Shown piece after piece: positions 43,866 to 53,425 of a stretch of 64,000 bases of DNA (positions within the stretch are counted from its first letter, which is position 1; every line of letters starts with the position of its first letter). This stretch comes from Novosphingobium piscinae (GTDB taxonomy: Bacteria; Pseudomonadota; Alphaproteobacteria; Sphingomonadales; Sphingomonadaceae), in contig NZ_JACLAX010000013.1 in the NCBI RefSeq assembly GCF_014230355.1, forward strand, positions 1 through 64,000, in the 5' to 3' direction. Under the pieces are notes generated by a model. It searched no databases. It was not told the DNA's origin and saw only the letters and a program-made list of their open reading frames with translations. The position numbers were made by a program, and so were the translations under genes.

Positions 43866-45656
43866 TCAGGAGGCCAGCGCGAGCTGTCCGCGCGGCAAGG
43901 CTGGCGCCGTGCGCGCCTGATCGTCGGCCCGGAACACCGCGACCCGCCGGTGCAGCACCCCGGCCTCGGACGACAGGCTGCGCGCGGCCGCGGTGGTCTG
44001 CTCGACCATGGCGGCGTTCTGCTGGGTCGCGCCGTCCATCTCATTGACCACGGCGGTGACCTCGCGCAGGCTGGTGGCCTGACGGGTCGCCGCGTCGGTG
44101 ATGGCCTGGACCCGCTCGGCAATCTCGCTGATGCCGCCGACGATCTCCCGCAACATGCCACCGCTTTCATTGGCCAGCGCAACACCGCCGACCACCTGAT
44201 CAGTGCTGGACGTGATCAGCCGGCGGATTTCCTCGGCCGCCTCCTTGGAGCGGTCGGACAGGGCCCGCACTTCGGTCGCGACCACCGCGAAGCCCTTGCC
44301 GGCCTCGCCGGCGCGCGCTGCCTCGACCCCGGCGTTGAGCGCCAGCAGGTTGGTCTGGAAGGCAAGCGCATCGATGGTGCCGATGATCTGAACGATCGCG
44401 CGGGCGGAAACCTCGATCTCGCTCATCGCCGCGATCGTCGAGGCGACGACATCGGCGCTCGCCCGTGCCTGGTCCTGCGCCGCCACGATCGCCGTGGCGA
44501 CCTCGAGCGAATCCTGCGCGGTACGGCTGACGAGCGCGGTCACCTCGTTGAGCGCATGGGCCGCCGACTCGAGCCGGTTGGCCTGGTGCTCGGTGCGCAG
44601 CGCCAGGTCGCCCGCCGCGGCGTGGATCTCGTTGGCACCCGACGAGACGGTCTGCGAGGTCTGGCTGACCTGCGTCAGCGTCTCGCCCAGCGTCGCCATC
44701 GTCCGGTTGTAGGCCGCGCGCAGCCGTTCATACTCGGCGGCCATCGGCTGATCGATGCGGAAGGCCAGATTGCCGGCCGCAAGCTCGGTCAAGGCCTGGT
44801 CGAGCCGTTCGACCACCTCGTGCTGTTCGCTTTCGCGCTGGATGCGGGTCTGCAGCGCATCGCGGAACACCCGGGCCGCACCCAGCATTGCGCCAATCTC
44901 GTCGTCCGGTCCGCGCGCGGCGGTGTCGATCCCGTCCAGCGCGACATCCGTCCGCCCACCGGCCATGTCGCGCAGGACCCCGGCGGTTCCCTGGATCGGG
45001 TGCAGGATATGGCGGTCGAACAGCTTGAGGCTGGCCAACAGGGCTCCCAGCACGCCCAGCGCGATCAAGGCGAGCAAGACTCCGACGATCAGCAGGGTGG
45101 TGTCGCTGGAGCGGGCGAGCTGGGTCTGGCGGTCGGCGGCGGCAGCGACCAGCGCGTCGACCGCGGCACGGTGCGCAGCATAGTACTGGCCAAGCGCGGC
45201 ATAGGACCCCGTCACTGCAGCGAGATCGCGCGATCGCAGCGCGGGCGCGAACTGCGCGTCCACCTCGCGCCAGAAACGATCGCCGCTGTCGATTACGGCG
45301 GGGAGCAGTCGGGTCTGAAGATCGCCGCCGAGCTCGGCGGCGCGCCACACATCGGCCCGCGCGGCAAACTGGCGGCGCAGCGCGGCAAGACGGCCGATCC
45401 GCAGGTCCGCTTCGGTTGGTTCGGCCTGCCCCGACCCCAGCGCCGCGACGGCCTGGGTCGCCTCCAGATAGGCCTCGATGACGTACAGCGGTGGCGGCAG
45501 GATATCGGCGGTCAGATCGCTGATCTGCTGGTTCTGGCGATGCATCGGCCCACCGAAACGGATCTGCTGGATCGCGACACCGGTAACGGCGATCGCGAAA
45601 AGCAGGGCGAGCCCAAGAATGGCGCTGCCTCTGCGGCTTGTCCGCTTTAGTGACAT
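43866..45656 (-). CDS. Methyl-accepting chemotaxis protein
   Basis: A 596-residue chemoreceptor. TM1 is at about 13-32, a helical periplasmic sensor region follows (about 33-190), TM2 at about 195-220 ([20 protein letters not shown]), then HAMP segments and a cytoplasmic signalling domain with the tip [23 protein letters not shown], which contacts CheA and CheW. A late [18 protein letters not shown] lies in the second methylation-region helix. There is no C-terminal CheR-binding pentapeptide. No che genes or flagellar genes are within the window, so it is an orphan receptor. Ligand unknown. Confidence 0.93.
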   Translation of the reverse strand: MSLKRTSRRGSAILGLALLFAIAVTGVAIQQIRFGGPMHRQNQQISDLTADILPPPLYVIEAYLEATQAVAALGSGQAEPTEADLRIGRLAALRRQFAARADVWRAAELGGDLQTRLLPAVIDSGDRFWREVDAQFAPALRSRDLAAVTGSYAALGQYYAAHRAAVDALVAAAADRQTQLARSSDTTLLIVGVLLALIALGVLGALLASLKLFDRHILHPIQGTAGVLRDMAGGRTDVALDGIDTAARGPDDEIGAMLGAARVFRDALQTRIQRESEQHEVVERLDQALTELAAGNLAFRIDQPMAAEYERLRAAYNRTMATLGETLTQVSQTSQTVSSGANEIHAAAGDLALRTEHQANRLESAAHALNEVTALVSRTAQDSLEVATAIVAAQDQARASADVVASTIAAMSEIEVSARAIVQIIGTIDALAFQTNLLALNAGVEAARAGEAGKGFAVVATEVRALSDRSKEAAEEIRRLITSSTDQVVGGVALANESGGMLREIVGGISEIAERVQAITDAATRQATSLREVTAVVNEMDGATQQNAAMVEQTTAAARSLSSEAGVLHRRVAVFRADDQARTAPALPRGQLALAS

Positions 45657-45832
45657 GCGGCTTTATCCTGAATGACTAGGGTGCGATCCCGCGTGCCGCT
45701 CTACAATCGATTAGCAACTTTATCCCATACCTATGGTATAAGTATTCACACTGGGTCGGTGGCGATTGGGTGCCGCGCCGGACCCTGGTGCGAGGTGCTT
45801 GCCGGAGCGACTGGCTGCGCCTAGGGGACGCG

Positions 45833-46411
45833 ATGCCCGACGCCTTCCTGACCTCTGTCGCAGTGGTCGCGCTTGCCGAGATCGGCGACAAGACCCAGCT
45901 CCTCGCCATCCTCCTTGCCACCCGCTTCCGCCGGCCGTGGCCGGTCGTCGCCGGGATCCTTGTCGCCACAATGGCCAACCACTTCCTGGCCGCCTTGCTC
46001 GGCGCCAAGATGGCCGGACTGCTCGATGGCGCGGGGTTCCGCTATGCCGTGGCGCTCTCGTTCATCGCCATGGCAGGCTGGACCCTGATTCCCGACACGG
46101 CCGATGACGCCGCTCCCGGGGCGGGGCGGTTCGGTGCCTTTCTCGCCACAGTGGTGGCCTTCTTCGTGGTCGAGATAGGCGACAAGACCCAGATCGCGAC
46201 GATCGCACTGGGCGCGCGCTTCCACAGCGTGCTGGCGGTGATGGCCGGCACCACGCTGGGCATGATGTTGGCCAACGTGCCCGCCGTGTTCCTGGGCGAA
46301 GCGCTGATCGCGCGGGTACCGCTGCGGCTGGTGCGGATCCTGGCGGCGGGGCTGTTGCTGGCGGTAGGTCTGTGGCTGCTGCTTGAGACCGCCGGCCTGC
46401 TGACGCACTAG
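45833..46411 (+). CDS. TMEM165/GDT1 family cation transporter
   Basis: A 192-residue membrane protein with six hydrophobic segments in two repeats, each with the family motif E-x-G-D-K-T: EIGDKTQ at residues 16-22 and again at about 113-119. GDT1/UPF0016 proteins move Mn2+ or Ca2+ across membranes; in bacteria such as MneA they export Mn2+. The ATG at 45833 gives the canonical start. The gene is divergent from the chemoreceptor, and its stop overlaps that of trmB on the other strand by four bases. No Mn riboswitch was recognised in its leader. Confidence 0.9.
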   Translation: MPDAFLTSVAVVALAEIGDKTQLLAILLATRFRRPWPVVAGILVATMANHFLAALLGAKMAGLLDGAGFRYAVALSFIAMAGWTLIPDTADDAAPGAGRFGAFLATVVAFFVVEIGDKTQIATIALGARFHSVLAVMAGTTLGMMLANVPAVFLGEALIARVPLRLVRILAAGLLLAVGLWLLLETAGLLTH

Positions 46412-47106
46412 CGGCGGCGGAAGCGGAAGTACCACACTTCGTGGCCAAGCCGCCGGGCCTTGGCCTCGTAGCGCGTCTCGGGCCAGCCGCCCGGGCGCCG
46501 CTGGAAGTCCTCGGGGCGTTCGCAAAGCCAGTCGAACAGGTCGCGATGGCGGCGCATGACCATCAGCGCGTGGCGCAGGTAGACCGGATGATCGGTCCCG
46601 AAGCGGAATTCGCCGCCTGGCTTCAGCTTGTCGGCGATCAGCCGGACCGGGCCATCGTTCATCATCCGCCGCTTGGCGTGGCGCGCCTTGGGCCAGGGGT
46701 CGGGATGGAGCAGATAGACGAACGACAGCGCCTCATCCGGCACCCGTTCAAGCACCTCGAGCGCATCGCCGTGCTGGATCCGGACATTGGCGAGCCCGCC
46801 GTCACGGACATGCACCAGCGCCTGGGCCACCCCGTTGACGAAGGGCTCGCAGCCGATGAAGCCATGGTCGGGCAGCAGGTCGGCCCGGTAGGCAAGATGT
46901 TCGCCGCCGCCAAAACCGATCTCGAAATGGAGCGGCCGGTCCTCGCCGAACAGGCGCGCCGCGGTGACCGGCCCGGCGCTCGGCACGGCGATCTGAGGCA
47001 GCAGGCGGTCGACCAGCTCCTGCTGGCCCTGCCGCAGGGGCTTGCCCTTGGCGCGGCCATAGAGCCGGTTGATGGTGGTGGGGTCGCCTGCCTTGTACGC
47101 CGTCAT
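46408..47106 (-). CDS. trmB: tRNA (guanine-N7-)-methyltransferase
   Basis: A 232-residue SAM-dependent enzyme that methylates G46 in the variable loop of tRNAs. SAM-binding motif FEIGFGGGEHL, then HPDPWPKARHAKRRMMN, the family's hallmark (catalytic Asp and tRNA-binding basics), and GGEFRFGTDHPVY near the end. The ATG at 47106 gives the usual MTAYKAGDPTT start. It lies 150 bases downstream of ctrA, with a terminator between, and is probably transcribed separately. Confidence 0.95.
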   Translation of the reverse strand: MTAYKAGDPTTINRLYGRAKGKPLRQGQQELVDRLLPQIAVPSAGPVTAARLFGEDRPLHFEIGFGGGEHLAYRADLLPDHGFIGCEPFVNGVAQALVHVRDGGLANVRIQHGDALEVLERVPDEALSFVYLLHPDPWPKARHAKRRMMNDGPVRLIADKLKPGGEFRFGTDHPVYLRHALMVMRRHRDLFDWLCERPEDFQRRPGGWPETRYEAKARRLGHEVWYFRFRRR

Positions 47107-47167
47107 GCGCGGCCCCTTAGTCGGCCGGCGCAGGGAACGCCAGCCGCTGCGGTCAGCCGGAACGAGA

Positions 47168-47201
47168 AACGGCCCGCCTTCCCCCACGGAGGCGGGCCGT
47201 T
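47168..47201 (-). terminator. Rho-independent terminator after ctrA
   Basis: A perfect 12-base-pair stem AACGGCCCGCCT / AGGCGGGCCGTT with a 10-base loop. On the minus strand it is followed by a short T-rich run (TTTCTCGTT). It lies about 55 bases after the ctrA stop and ahead of the trmB start, so it should end the ctrA transcript. Confidence 0.85.
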
Positions 47202-47255
47202 GCCCGGTTCAGACCGCCTGGCAGGCGGCGTGACGAAAGGGGACGAGGGCGGTGG

Positions 47256-47951
47256 TCAGGCGGCTTCCATCTGATCGTTGGGATCCCGCAGCACATAGCC
47301 GCGGCCCCAGACGGTCTCGATGTAGTTCTCGCCGCCGCAGGCATGGGCCAGCTTCTTGCGCAGCTTGCAGATGAACACGTCGATGATCTTGAGTTCGGGC
47401 TCGTCCATCCCGCCATAGAGATGGTTGAGGAACATTTCCTTGGTCAGCGTGGTGCCCTTGCGCAGCGACAGCAGCTCGAGCATCGCATATTCCTTGCCGG
47501 TCAGGTGGACCCGCGCGCCATCGACTTCGACAGTCTTGGCATCAAGGTTGACCGACAGCTTGCCGGTGCGGATGACCGACTGGGAATGGCCCTTCGAGCG
47601 CCGGACAACGGCGTGGATACGGGCGATCAGCTCTTCACGGTGGAACGGCTTGGTCACGTAGTCGTCAGCGCCGAAACCGAACGAACGGACCTTGGAGTCC
47701 ATCTCGGCAATCCCCGAGAGGATCAGCACCGGGGTCTGGACCTTGGCCACCCGCAGCTTCTTCAGCACGTCGTAGCCGTGCATGTCGGGCAGGTTCAGGT
47801 CGAGCAGGATGATGTCGTAGTCATACAGCTTGCCCAGGTCCAAACCTTCCTCACCGAGGTCGGTCGAATACACATTGAAGCCCTCGGCCGTGAGCATCAG
47901 CTCGATGGCCCGGGCCGTTGTCGGCTCGTCCTCGATCAGCAGCACTCGCAT
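47256..47951 (-). CDS. ctrA: Cell-cycle response regulator CtrA
   Basis: A 231-residue OmpR-type response regulator. Receiver: [20 protein letters not shown], phosphoacceptor Asp51 ([15 protein letters not shown]), Lys in [16 protein letters not shown]-binding winged helix: [19 protein letters not shown] and [19 protein letters not shown] with the wing [11 protein letters not shown], the conserved CtrA sequence. CtrA is phosphorylated through CckA-ChpT in Caulobacter and sets motility, division and, in some species, replication; in sphingomonads it mainly controls motility-type genes. The C terminus ends in Ala-Ala, as in the ClpXP-degraded Caulobacter protein. The ATG at 47951 fits the family start. 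Confidence 0.97.
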   Translation of the reverse strand: MRVLLIEDEPTTARAIELMLTAEGFNVYSTDLGEEGLDLGKLYDYDIILLDLNLPDMHGYDVLKKLRVAKVQTPVLILSGIAEMDSKVRSFGFGADDYVTKPFHREELIARIHAVVRRSKGHSQSVIRTGKLSVNLDAKTVEVDGARVHLTGKEYAMLELLSLRKGTTLTKEMFLNHLYGGMDEPELKIIDVFICKLRKKLAHACGGENYIETVWGRGYVLRDPNDQMEAA

Positions 47952-47983
47952 GGGTGCCCCCCTTATGCCCCTAAACCCGATCC

Positions 47984-48000
47984 ACCCCAACGTTTGGGGT
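47984..48000. promoter_or_regulatory. Perfect dyad in the ctrA leader
   Basis: ACCCCAA-CGT-TTGGGGT, a perfect 7-base dyad with a 3-base spacer, lies 32 bases upstream of the ctrA start. It could be an operator for a regulator or an RNA hairpin in the leader that affects translation. No such element is known to me; the dyad itself is certain, its role is inferred. Confidence 0.45.
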
Positions 48001-48040
48001 CTTTCAGGCAATTAACCATGCGACCTATGAAAGAGAAAGG

Positions 48041-48055
48041 TTAATTTACCGTAAA
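48041..48055 (-). promoter_or_regulatory. CtrA-like half sites upstream of ctrA
   Basis: TTAA-TTTACCG-TAAA; on the minus strand TTTA-N7-TTAA, one mismatch from the CtrA consensus TTAA-N7-TTAA. It lies about 90 bases upstream of the ctrA start in an AT-rich stretch, where autoregulation by CtrA would be expected from Caulobacter. Weak evidence. No GANTC methylation site was found in this upstream region. Confidence 0.4.
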
Positions 48056-48171
48056 ACGGGATATCGGCGTCATTTTGAATTTGAGACCTACCTCTAAGGG
48101 GTACGAACGGCCCCGCACGACTACTTATCTGCAGAACGGCTCAGGCCCAACGGCCGGAGCCGGAGGCCGGA

Positions 48172-49719
48172 TCAATCGGTCTGCTCGACCAGTGGCGGAA
48201 GTGGGTGAAAGGCCACGGTATTCGGCGCAAAACCGGGCGTTCCAGGCCGCACCAGGGACCAGCGCACCGGCGGGCCCAGCGGCAGAAACACAGCCGCGGC
48301 GGACATCTGGGCTTCGACCGCTGCGAGCATGGCCAGACGCCGTGCCGGATCGCGCTCTGCTCGGGCCTCGGCGAGGCGCGCGTCGGCCGCGGTGCTGCAA
48401 ATGGTGCGCCGTGCCGGGCAGGACAGTTGATTCAGATACCACAGCGGCCCCGGATAGCGCGCGACCAGATCGAGCAACCGCAGGTCGGCCGGAGCTTCGG
48501 CCGCAACCCGGGTCAGGGTCACCCCGATCGCGGCGAAGTCCGTGCGCAGACGCTCGAACACCGCGTCGGCGCCAGGCCCGCTGGGCCAGGCCAATCGCAG
48601 CGAGGCCAGTGGCCTGCCGCTGCGACCGGTCCAGCGCGCGACCCGGGCAGCCGCCTCGGCCTGACGCAGGTCAAGCGGCGCAGTGGTCCAGGCGGGTGCG
48701 GCAGCCTGGACCGGCGCGGCCGGTTCGGCACCCGCGCGCGCGGGCAGGGTCAAGGCCCCACCGGAACCGGGGACGGATAACGGAACGATCCGCGTGGTGG
48801 GGGTCCAGCCGGTGAGACCCATGGCCCCGGCAAGGGCATCGCGATCGATCGCCATAGCCAGCGCTTCGCGGAACTCGGGTGCGGCGAGCGGACCTTCGGC
48901 TCCCACGACGGCCAGACCGAACAGCCCTGCGGCCGGATCGACCTGCAGCGCCCGACGCGACAGCCCGGCCACAGCCTGGGCCTGCGGCAGGTCGGCAAAC
49001 CGCCCACCGAACACCAGGCTGAGCTCGCCCCGGGCAAAGGCCTCGGTCGCGGCGCGGGCAGAAAGCGCACGCAGCTGCAGCGAAGCGGGACGGGGATCAG
49101 CCGGGTCGAGCGCCGGCAGACCCAGCCGGGTCGGGGGGATCAGCACCAACCGCAGCGTGCCAGCCGCGCTTGCGGCCGGTTCGAGCGGGCCGCTGCCACG
49201 CTCGCGCCGCCGCAACGCGAGCTCAGGCTGGGCGAGCAACTGCAGCAGTTCGGGCACAGGGCGGGCTAGGCGCAACTCGAGCACGCGGTCGGTCATCACC
49301 CGCACCTCTGCCAGGTCGGCGAGGTCAAGCCCGAGCGGGGTGCCGCGGAGGCCGTCGAGCGCCTGGCGCAGGGCTCGCGCCACGGTCTGCCCGCTTAGCG
49401 GGGTGCCATCCGGCCAGGTGCCGTCGCGTAGGCGGAAGATGTAGCTGTCGCCATCGTCGGTCACGATCCAGCGGTCGGCGAGGGCGGGGACCACCTGTCC
49501 CTGGGCATCGAGCGCGACCAATCCTTGCGCGGTCGCAGCCTGGACCAGCTGTCCGGCCACGCCAAGCCGCGCGCCCCGTTCGGCGAGGTCGGCCGGACGG
49601 CCGATCACGGCAAGATCGATCCGCTGTTCGTTGTCGCCCCGGCACCCGGCGAGCACTGCCAGGGCGGCGAGCGGAACGACGATCAGCCGGACAGCTCCGG
49701 ATGGTCCACAGCAGCGCAT
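48172..49719 (-). CDS. ABC transporter substrate-binding lipoprotein (SBP family 5)
   Basis: A 515-residue peptide/nickel-type solute-binding protein (SBP_bac_5). It begins with a lipoprotein signal (LAALAVLAGC), has the family entrance TAQGLVALDAQGQVVPALADRW, YIFRLRDGTWPDGTPLSGQTV and FREALAMAIDRDALA in the middle. It should be lipid-anchored and deliver oligopeptides or a similar ligand to an ABC permease. No permease or ATPase gene is seen nearby, so it is an orphan binding protein. Length is close to that of family members. It lies just upstream of the ctrA region on the same strand, separated by over 200 bases. Confidence 0.88.
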   Translation of the reverse strand: MRCCGPSGAVRLIVVPLAALAVLAGCRGDNEQRIDLAVIGRPADLAERGARLGVAGQLVQAATAQGLVALDAQGQVVPALADRWIVTDDGDSYIFRLRDGTWPDGTPLSGQTVARALRQALDGLRGTPLGLDLADLAEVRVMTDRVLELRLARPVPELLQLLAQPELALRRRERGSGPLEPAASAAGTLRLVLIPPTRLGLPALDPADPRPASLQLRALSARAATEAFARGELSLVFGGRFADLPQAQAVAGLSRRALQVDPAAGLFGLAVVGAEGPLAAPEFREALAMAIDRDALAGAMGLTGWTPTTRIVPLSVPGSGGALTLPARAGAEPAAPVQAAAPAWTTAPLDLRQAEAAARVARWTGRSGRPLASLRLAWPSGPGADAVFERLRTDFAAIGVTLTRVAAEAPADLRLLDLVARYPGPLWYLNQLSCPARRTICSTAADARLAEARAERDPARRLAMLAAVEAQMSAAAVFLPLGPPVRWSLVRPGTPGFAPNTVAFHPLPPLVEQTD

Positions 49720-49822
49720 GGCAAGGGGTTAGGCTGGCACCGGGGTCGGGGCAAGCCCCCCGCGCGCGACCGGGATGCGGCGGGCACCGCCCGGTCCAAG
49801 GGTCCGGACCCGGTACCGGCGC

Positions 49823-50263
49823 TCAGATCACCTTGCGGAGCGGCCCGGCGGGAACGGTGGGGGTGGCGGCCATCAGCCGGCGCCGGAAGGGTTCCTGGGG
49901 ATCGGGCTGGACCTGCATCGGCATCCGCGCCTGGGCCACGTCGATCTCACGCGCGAAGGCCACGCCGAAGCGGTTGCCCTCGACCCACGCGACCGACCCA
50001 TCGATCCAGCCAACCTTGCGCAGGTTGACGCTGATCGCATCGCTACGGGTCACCGGGACGTCGCCTTCGGCCATCATGCCACCGCTCGAGAGATTGCGCA
50101 CCTTGACCCGATATTCGCTACCATGATCACCCAGACGCAACTCCGCCAGGATGAACAGGCTGTCTCGCGAAATGTGCCGGTTGTCGCCGTCGCCCATCGT
50201 ACCACTTGCGTCCCGTGATCGTATGCCGTGCCGGTTGTCCGGCATCGTCCATTCCACGATCAT
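49823..50263 (-). CDS. PilZ-domain protein
   Basis: Up to 146 residues with a PilZ domain, the c-di-GMP-binding beta barrel. Seen: RHISRDSLFILAELRLG (near where the RxxxR motif lies), VRNLSSGGMMAEG (the D/N-x-S-x-x-G element) and GWIDGSVAWVEGNRFGVAFAR. The RxxxR motif is imperfect, so c-di-GMP binding is likely but not sure. Starts at 50245 (GGAA upstream) or 50197 are possible as well as 50263. The C terminus is a basic tail (RRRLMAATPT). It precedes nothing obvious on the same strand; dksA is upstream of it. Confidence 0.83.
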   Translation of the reverse strand: MIVEWTMPDNRHGIRSRDASGTMGDGDNRHISRDSLFILAELRLGDHGSEYRVKVRNLSSGGMMAEGDVPVTRSDAISVNLRKVGWIDGSVAWVEGNRFGVAFAREIDVAQARMPMQVQPDPQEPFRRRLMAATPTVPAGPLRKVI

Positions 50264-50338
50264 GCTCTAGCAGACGAAAACGAACAAGCGGTTAACGATT
50301 GCAAGCCCAGCGCCGCCGCTGGAACCCGCGATCCCCGG

Positions 50339-50797
50339 CTAGTCGTCGCGCGAGATCTTTTCGCGGCGTTCGTGGGCCTCCTGCGCCTCGACCGTCATGG
50401 TCGCAATCGGCCGCGCGATCAGCCGGCCCAGCCCGATCGGCTCGCCGGTCACCTCGCAGTAGCCGTACTCGCCCTCCTCGATCCGGCGCAGCGCGGAATC
50501 GATCTTGGCGATCAGCTTGCGCTGGCGGTCGCGGGTGCGCAGCTCGATCCCCCAGTCGGTCTCGCTCGAGGCGCGGTCATTGAGGTCGGGCTCGCGGATC
50601 GGGCCATCCTGCAGCTGCTGGAGCGTGTCGGCCGAGGATTCGTGGATGGCTTTCTTCCAGGCCTGAAGCAGGCGGCGGAAGTAGTCCAGCTGCGCATCGT
50701 TCATGTACGGCTCGTCGGCCTGGGGCGTGTAATCACCCGCGATGGCGCGCTTGGCCTTCACCAGAATATCGATGTCATCCGCAACGGAGGTAGGCAT
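50339..50797 (-). CDS. dksA: RNA polymerase-binding protein DksA, zinc-poor form
   Basis: A 152-residue DksA that binds RNA polymerase's secondary channel and works with ppGpp to adjust rRNA and amino-acid promoters. A coiled coil (about 33-108) has the tip residues Asp71 and Asp74 (DLNDRAS) as in E. coli. The C-terminal zinc finger keeps only Cys114 of the four ligands; the others are Thr117, Thr135 and Ala138, reading CEVTGEPIGLGRLIARPIAT. Such zinc-poor forms are common in alphaproteobacteria and can be insensitive to thiol oxidation. The ATG at 50797 gives the standard start. Confidence 0.95.
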   Translation of the reverse strand: MPTSVADDIDILVKAKRAIAGDYTPQADEPYMNDAQLDYFRRLLQAWKKAIHESSADTLQQLQDGPIREPDLNDRASSETDWGIELRTRDRQRKLIAKIDSALRRIEEGEYGYCEVTGEPIGLGRLIARPIATMTVEAQEAHERREKISRDD

Positions 50798-51061
50798 GGG
50801 ATTCGTGCGCTCCAGACCAGATACCGCGAGCCTTCTGGCGCGCCGGAATCTCCGGAGTCAGACCGCCAGCCGGGTTGAGCGCGCCTATAGGAGCCGCGCC
50901 GGTTTCGCACAAGCGCAATGATCTTGCGCCGCTGGTCCCGGCTGACCGGCCGCGCCGGCCGCCGGGCGTTAACCTTTTGTTGACCATGATGGGTCAGCTT
51001 CCGGCTCATGGACAGCGCCGCGGGGGCTTGCCCGGCTGGCCGAATCTTGGGGGTAACAACA

Positions 51062-51400
51062 ATGGGTGCAGAGTGGATCCGTCCGGTCGATCACGCGCCG
51101 GAAACCGTTCGTCCGGCCGGGGAGGCCGACCTGCTGGTGGCAACCTGCCTCGCCGCCGCCTCGGCGGGCGAGATCAGTGCCTACTTCGATCTGGGCGTGG
51201 CCTATTCGACCGGCAGCCACGGGGCGCCGGTCGATCTGATCGAGGCGCACAAGTGGTTCAACCTCGCCGCGGTCGCCGGCTACGAGGACGCCGCCCAGTG
51301 CCGCGCCGACGTGGCCGACGAGATGACCGCGCGCGAGATCGCCGAGGCCCAGCGCCGGGCGCGCGAGTGGCTTGCGGCGGGAGCACGCCACGCTGCCTGA
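51062..51400 (+). CDS. Sel1-like repeat protein
   Basis: A 112-residue protein with one clear Sel1-type repeat: DLIEAHKWFNLAAVAGYEDAAQ, preceded by AYFDLGVAYSTGSHGAP. It ends with an Ala/Arg-rich helix (AEAQRRAREWLAAGARHAA). Sel1 repeats are protein-binding helices like TPRs. The ATG at 51062 gives MGAEWIRPVDHAPET; an earlier frame start has a cysteine-rich, non-family N terminus. Function unknown. The 264 bases before it contain the dksA promoter and no gene that I can see. Confidence 0.8.
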   Translation: MGAEWIRPVDHAPETVRPAGEADLLVATCLAAASAGEISAYFDLGVAYSTGSHGAPVDLIEAHKWFNLAAVAGYEDAAQCRADVADEMTAREIAEAQRRAREWLAAGARHAA

Positions 51401-51525
51401 CCGGCCCGGGCGCCCGCGCCCGGCCTGACGCCGGCCGAATCCGCAGCTTTCGCCGCTGCGCGCTTGGCCTGGCACACCGATTTGCCTAAGGGGCCCCGGT
51501 CGACGCCACCGCAGGGACCCACCAC

Positions 51526-53115
51526 ATGACCGCCATCACGCTTCGCCGCGCGCTGCTTTCCGTTTCGGACAAGACCGGTCTGGTCGAGCTGGGCCGGGCA
51601 CTGAGCGCCCGCGGGGTCGAGCTGGTCTCCACCGGCGGTACCGCCCGGACGCTGCGCGACGCCGGGCTCGCGGTGCGCGACATTTCCGAGCTGACCGGCT
51701 TTCCCGAGATGATGGACGGGCGGGTCAAGACACTGCACCCGAAGGTCCACGGCGGCCTGCTGGCCGTGCGCGACAATCCCGAGCATGCCGCCGCCATGGC
51801 CGAGCACGCGATCGGCGCGATCGACCTGGTGGTGGTCAACCTCTACCCCTTCGAGGCGACCGTGGCGAAGGGCGCCGAGCGCGACGAGATCATCGAGAAT
51901 ATCGATATCGGCGGTCCCAGCATGGTCCGCTCGGCCGCGAAGAACCACGCCTACGTCACGATCGTCACCGATCCGGCCGACTATGCCGAGCTGCTCGGCG
52001 AGCTCGAAGCGGGCGCGGGTGCGACCAGCTACGACTTCCGCCGCCGCATGGCCGGCAAGGCCTATGCCGCCACGGCGGCCTACGATTCGATGATCTCGCA
52101 GTGGTTCGCCTTCGCCGATCAGGGCGAGACCTTCCCCGGGACGCTGGCGATCACCGGGCGGCGCGCGGCGACGCTGCGCTATGGCGAGAACCCGCACCAG
52201 AGCGCGGCGCTCTACACCCCGGTCGGTCCGCACGCCCATGGCATCGCCCAGGCCGAGCAGGTCCAGGGCAAGGAGCTGTCCTACAACAACTACAACGATG
52301 CCGACGCCGCGCTCGAGCTCTGCGCCGAGTTCCGGGATCAGGATCCCGCGGTGGTGATCGTCAAGCACGCCAATCCCTGCGGCGTGGCCCAGGGCACCAG
52401 CCTGCTCGAGGCCTGGCAGGGCGCCCTGCAGTGCGATTCGGTCTCGGCCTTCGGCGGCATCGTCGCGGTCAACACCACCCTCGACGGCGCGACGGCGGCG
52501 GCGATCTGCGAGATCTTCACCGAGGTCGTGGTCGCGCCCGCCGCCACGCCCGAGGCGTTGGCCGCCTTCGCCAAGAAGAAGAACCTGCGCCTGCTGCTGA
52601 CCGGCAGCCTGCCCGATCCGCGCCGCGCCGGGCTGCAGGTCAAGCCGATCACCGGCGGCCTGCTGGTCCAGACCCGCGACAACGGCGCGATCAGCGCGGC
52701 CGATCTCCAGGTGGTGACCCGGCGCCAGCCGACCGCGCAGGAGCTCAAGGACTGCCTGTTCGCCTGGACCGTGGCGCGGCACGTCAAGTCGAACGCGATC
52801 GTCTATGCCAAGGACGGGGTCACCGCCGGGATCGGCGCCGGACAGATGAACCGCCGCGACAGCTCGCGCATCGCCGCGACCAAGGCGGCCGAGGCGGCAC
52901 AGACCTATGGCTGGGCAGCGCCGCGCACGGTCGGGTCGGCGGTGGCCTCGGATGCGTTCTTCCCCTTTGCCGACGGGCTGCTCGCGGCGGCCGAGGCCGG
53001 CGCCACCGCCGTGATCCAGCCCGGCGGCTCGATCCGCGACGACGAGGTGATCGCCGCGGCCGATGCGGCAGGACTGGCCATGGTCTTCACCGGAATGCGC
53101 CACTTCCGCCACTGA
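51526..53115 (+). CDS. purH: Bifunctional AICAR formyltransferase / IMP cyclohydrolase
   Basis: PurH (529 residues) performs the last two steps of IMP synthesis. The N-terminal cyclohydrolase has [19 protein letters not shown] and [15 protein letters not shown]; the C-terminal formyltransferase has [25 protein letters not shown] (catalytic Lys-His) and the late [13 protein letters not shown]. The length is normal. No other purine gene is next to it; purD lies 48 kb away. The next gene is a short membrane protein. Confidence 0.97.
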   Translation: MTAITLRRALLSVSDKTGLVELGRALSARGVELVSTGGTARTLRDAGLAVRDISELTGFPEMMDGRVKTLHPKVHGGLLAVRDNPEHAAAMAEHAIGAIDLVVVNLYPFEATVAKGAERDEIIENIDIGGPSMVRSAAKNHAYVTIVTDPADYAELLGELEAGAGATSYDFRRRMAGKAYAATAAYDSMISQWFAFADQGETFPGTLAITGRRAATLRYGENPHQSAALYTPVGPHAHGIAQAEQVQGKELSYNNYNDADAALELCAEFRDQDPAVVIVKHANPCGVAQGTSLLEAWQGALQCDSVSAFGGIVAVNTTLDGATAAAICEIFTEVVVAPAATPEALAAFAKKKNLRLLLTGSLPDPRRAGLQVKPITGGLLVQTRDNGAISAADLQVVTRRQPTAQELKDCLFAWTVARHVKSNAIVYAKDGVTAGIGAGQMNRRDSSRIAATKAAEAAQTYGWAAPRTVGSAVASDAFFPFADGLLAAAEAGATAVIQPGGSIRDDEVIAAADAAGLAMVFTGMRHFRH

Positions 53116-53269
53116 CCGACGCCGCGGCGCTGGCGCGTGCGCCCTGGCTTAACGTTTCGTCGCAGGCATCCGGCGGTTCGCCGCAACGCAGCATGGCGCT
53201 CAGGCTTCGGCAACCCTACCTGCGCGAAGCGATTCGGCATTCCCGCCTTCCCGCAGCGAGCGCACGTTC

Positions 53270-53422
53270 ATGGGCCTGTTCACCACCGATCTGTTCCGCT
53301 CCTTCGCGATCGGCTTCGTCGCTGGCGCGCTGGGCCTGGTTGCAGTGCTGGGCACGGGCGGTGACGATGCCGCGGGCGGAATGGTCCCCCACGCTGTCGC
53401 CGCGCCAGTGACGGAGCGCTGA
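53270..53422 (+). CDS. Small membrane protein (50 residues)
   Basis: Read directly from the DNA: MGLFTTDLFRSFAIGFVAGA followed by LGLVAVLG, then a Gly/Asp-rich stretch ending AAPVTER. One hydrophobic segment (about 10-28) with a short basic/acidic tail. Third positions are GC-rich. It ends four bases before the GTG start of msrA, so the two are in one transcript. I do not recognise a family. It resembles short sphingomonad proteins upstream of msrA from memory only. Confidence 0.65.
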   Translation: MGLFTTDLFRSFAIGFVAGALGLVAVLGTGGDDAAGGMVPHAVAAPVTER

Positions 53423-53425
53423 GCC

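Noticed and set aside
45657..45832. Possible yybP-ykoY manganese riboswitch before the GDT1 gene
   Set aside because: The conserved elements of that riboswitch could not be found in the leader.
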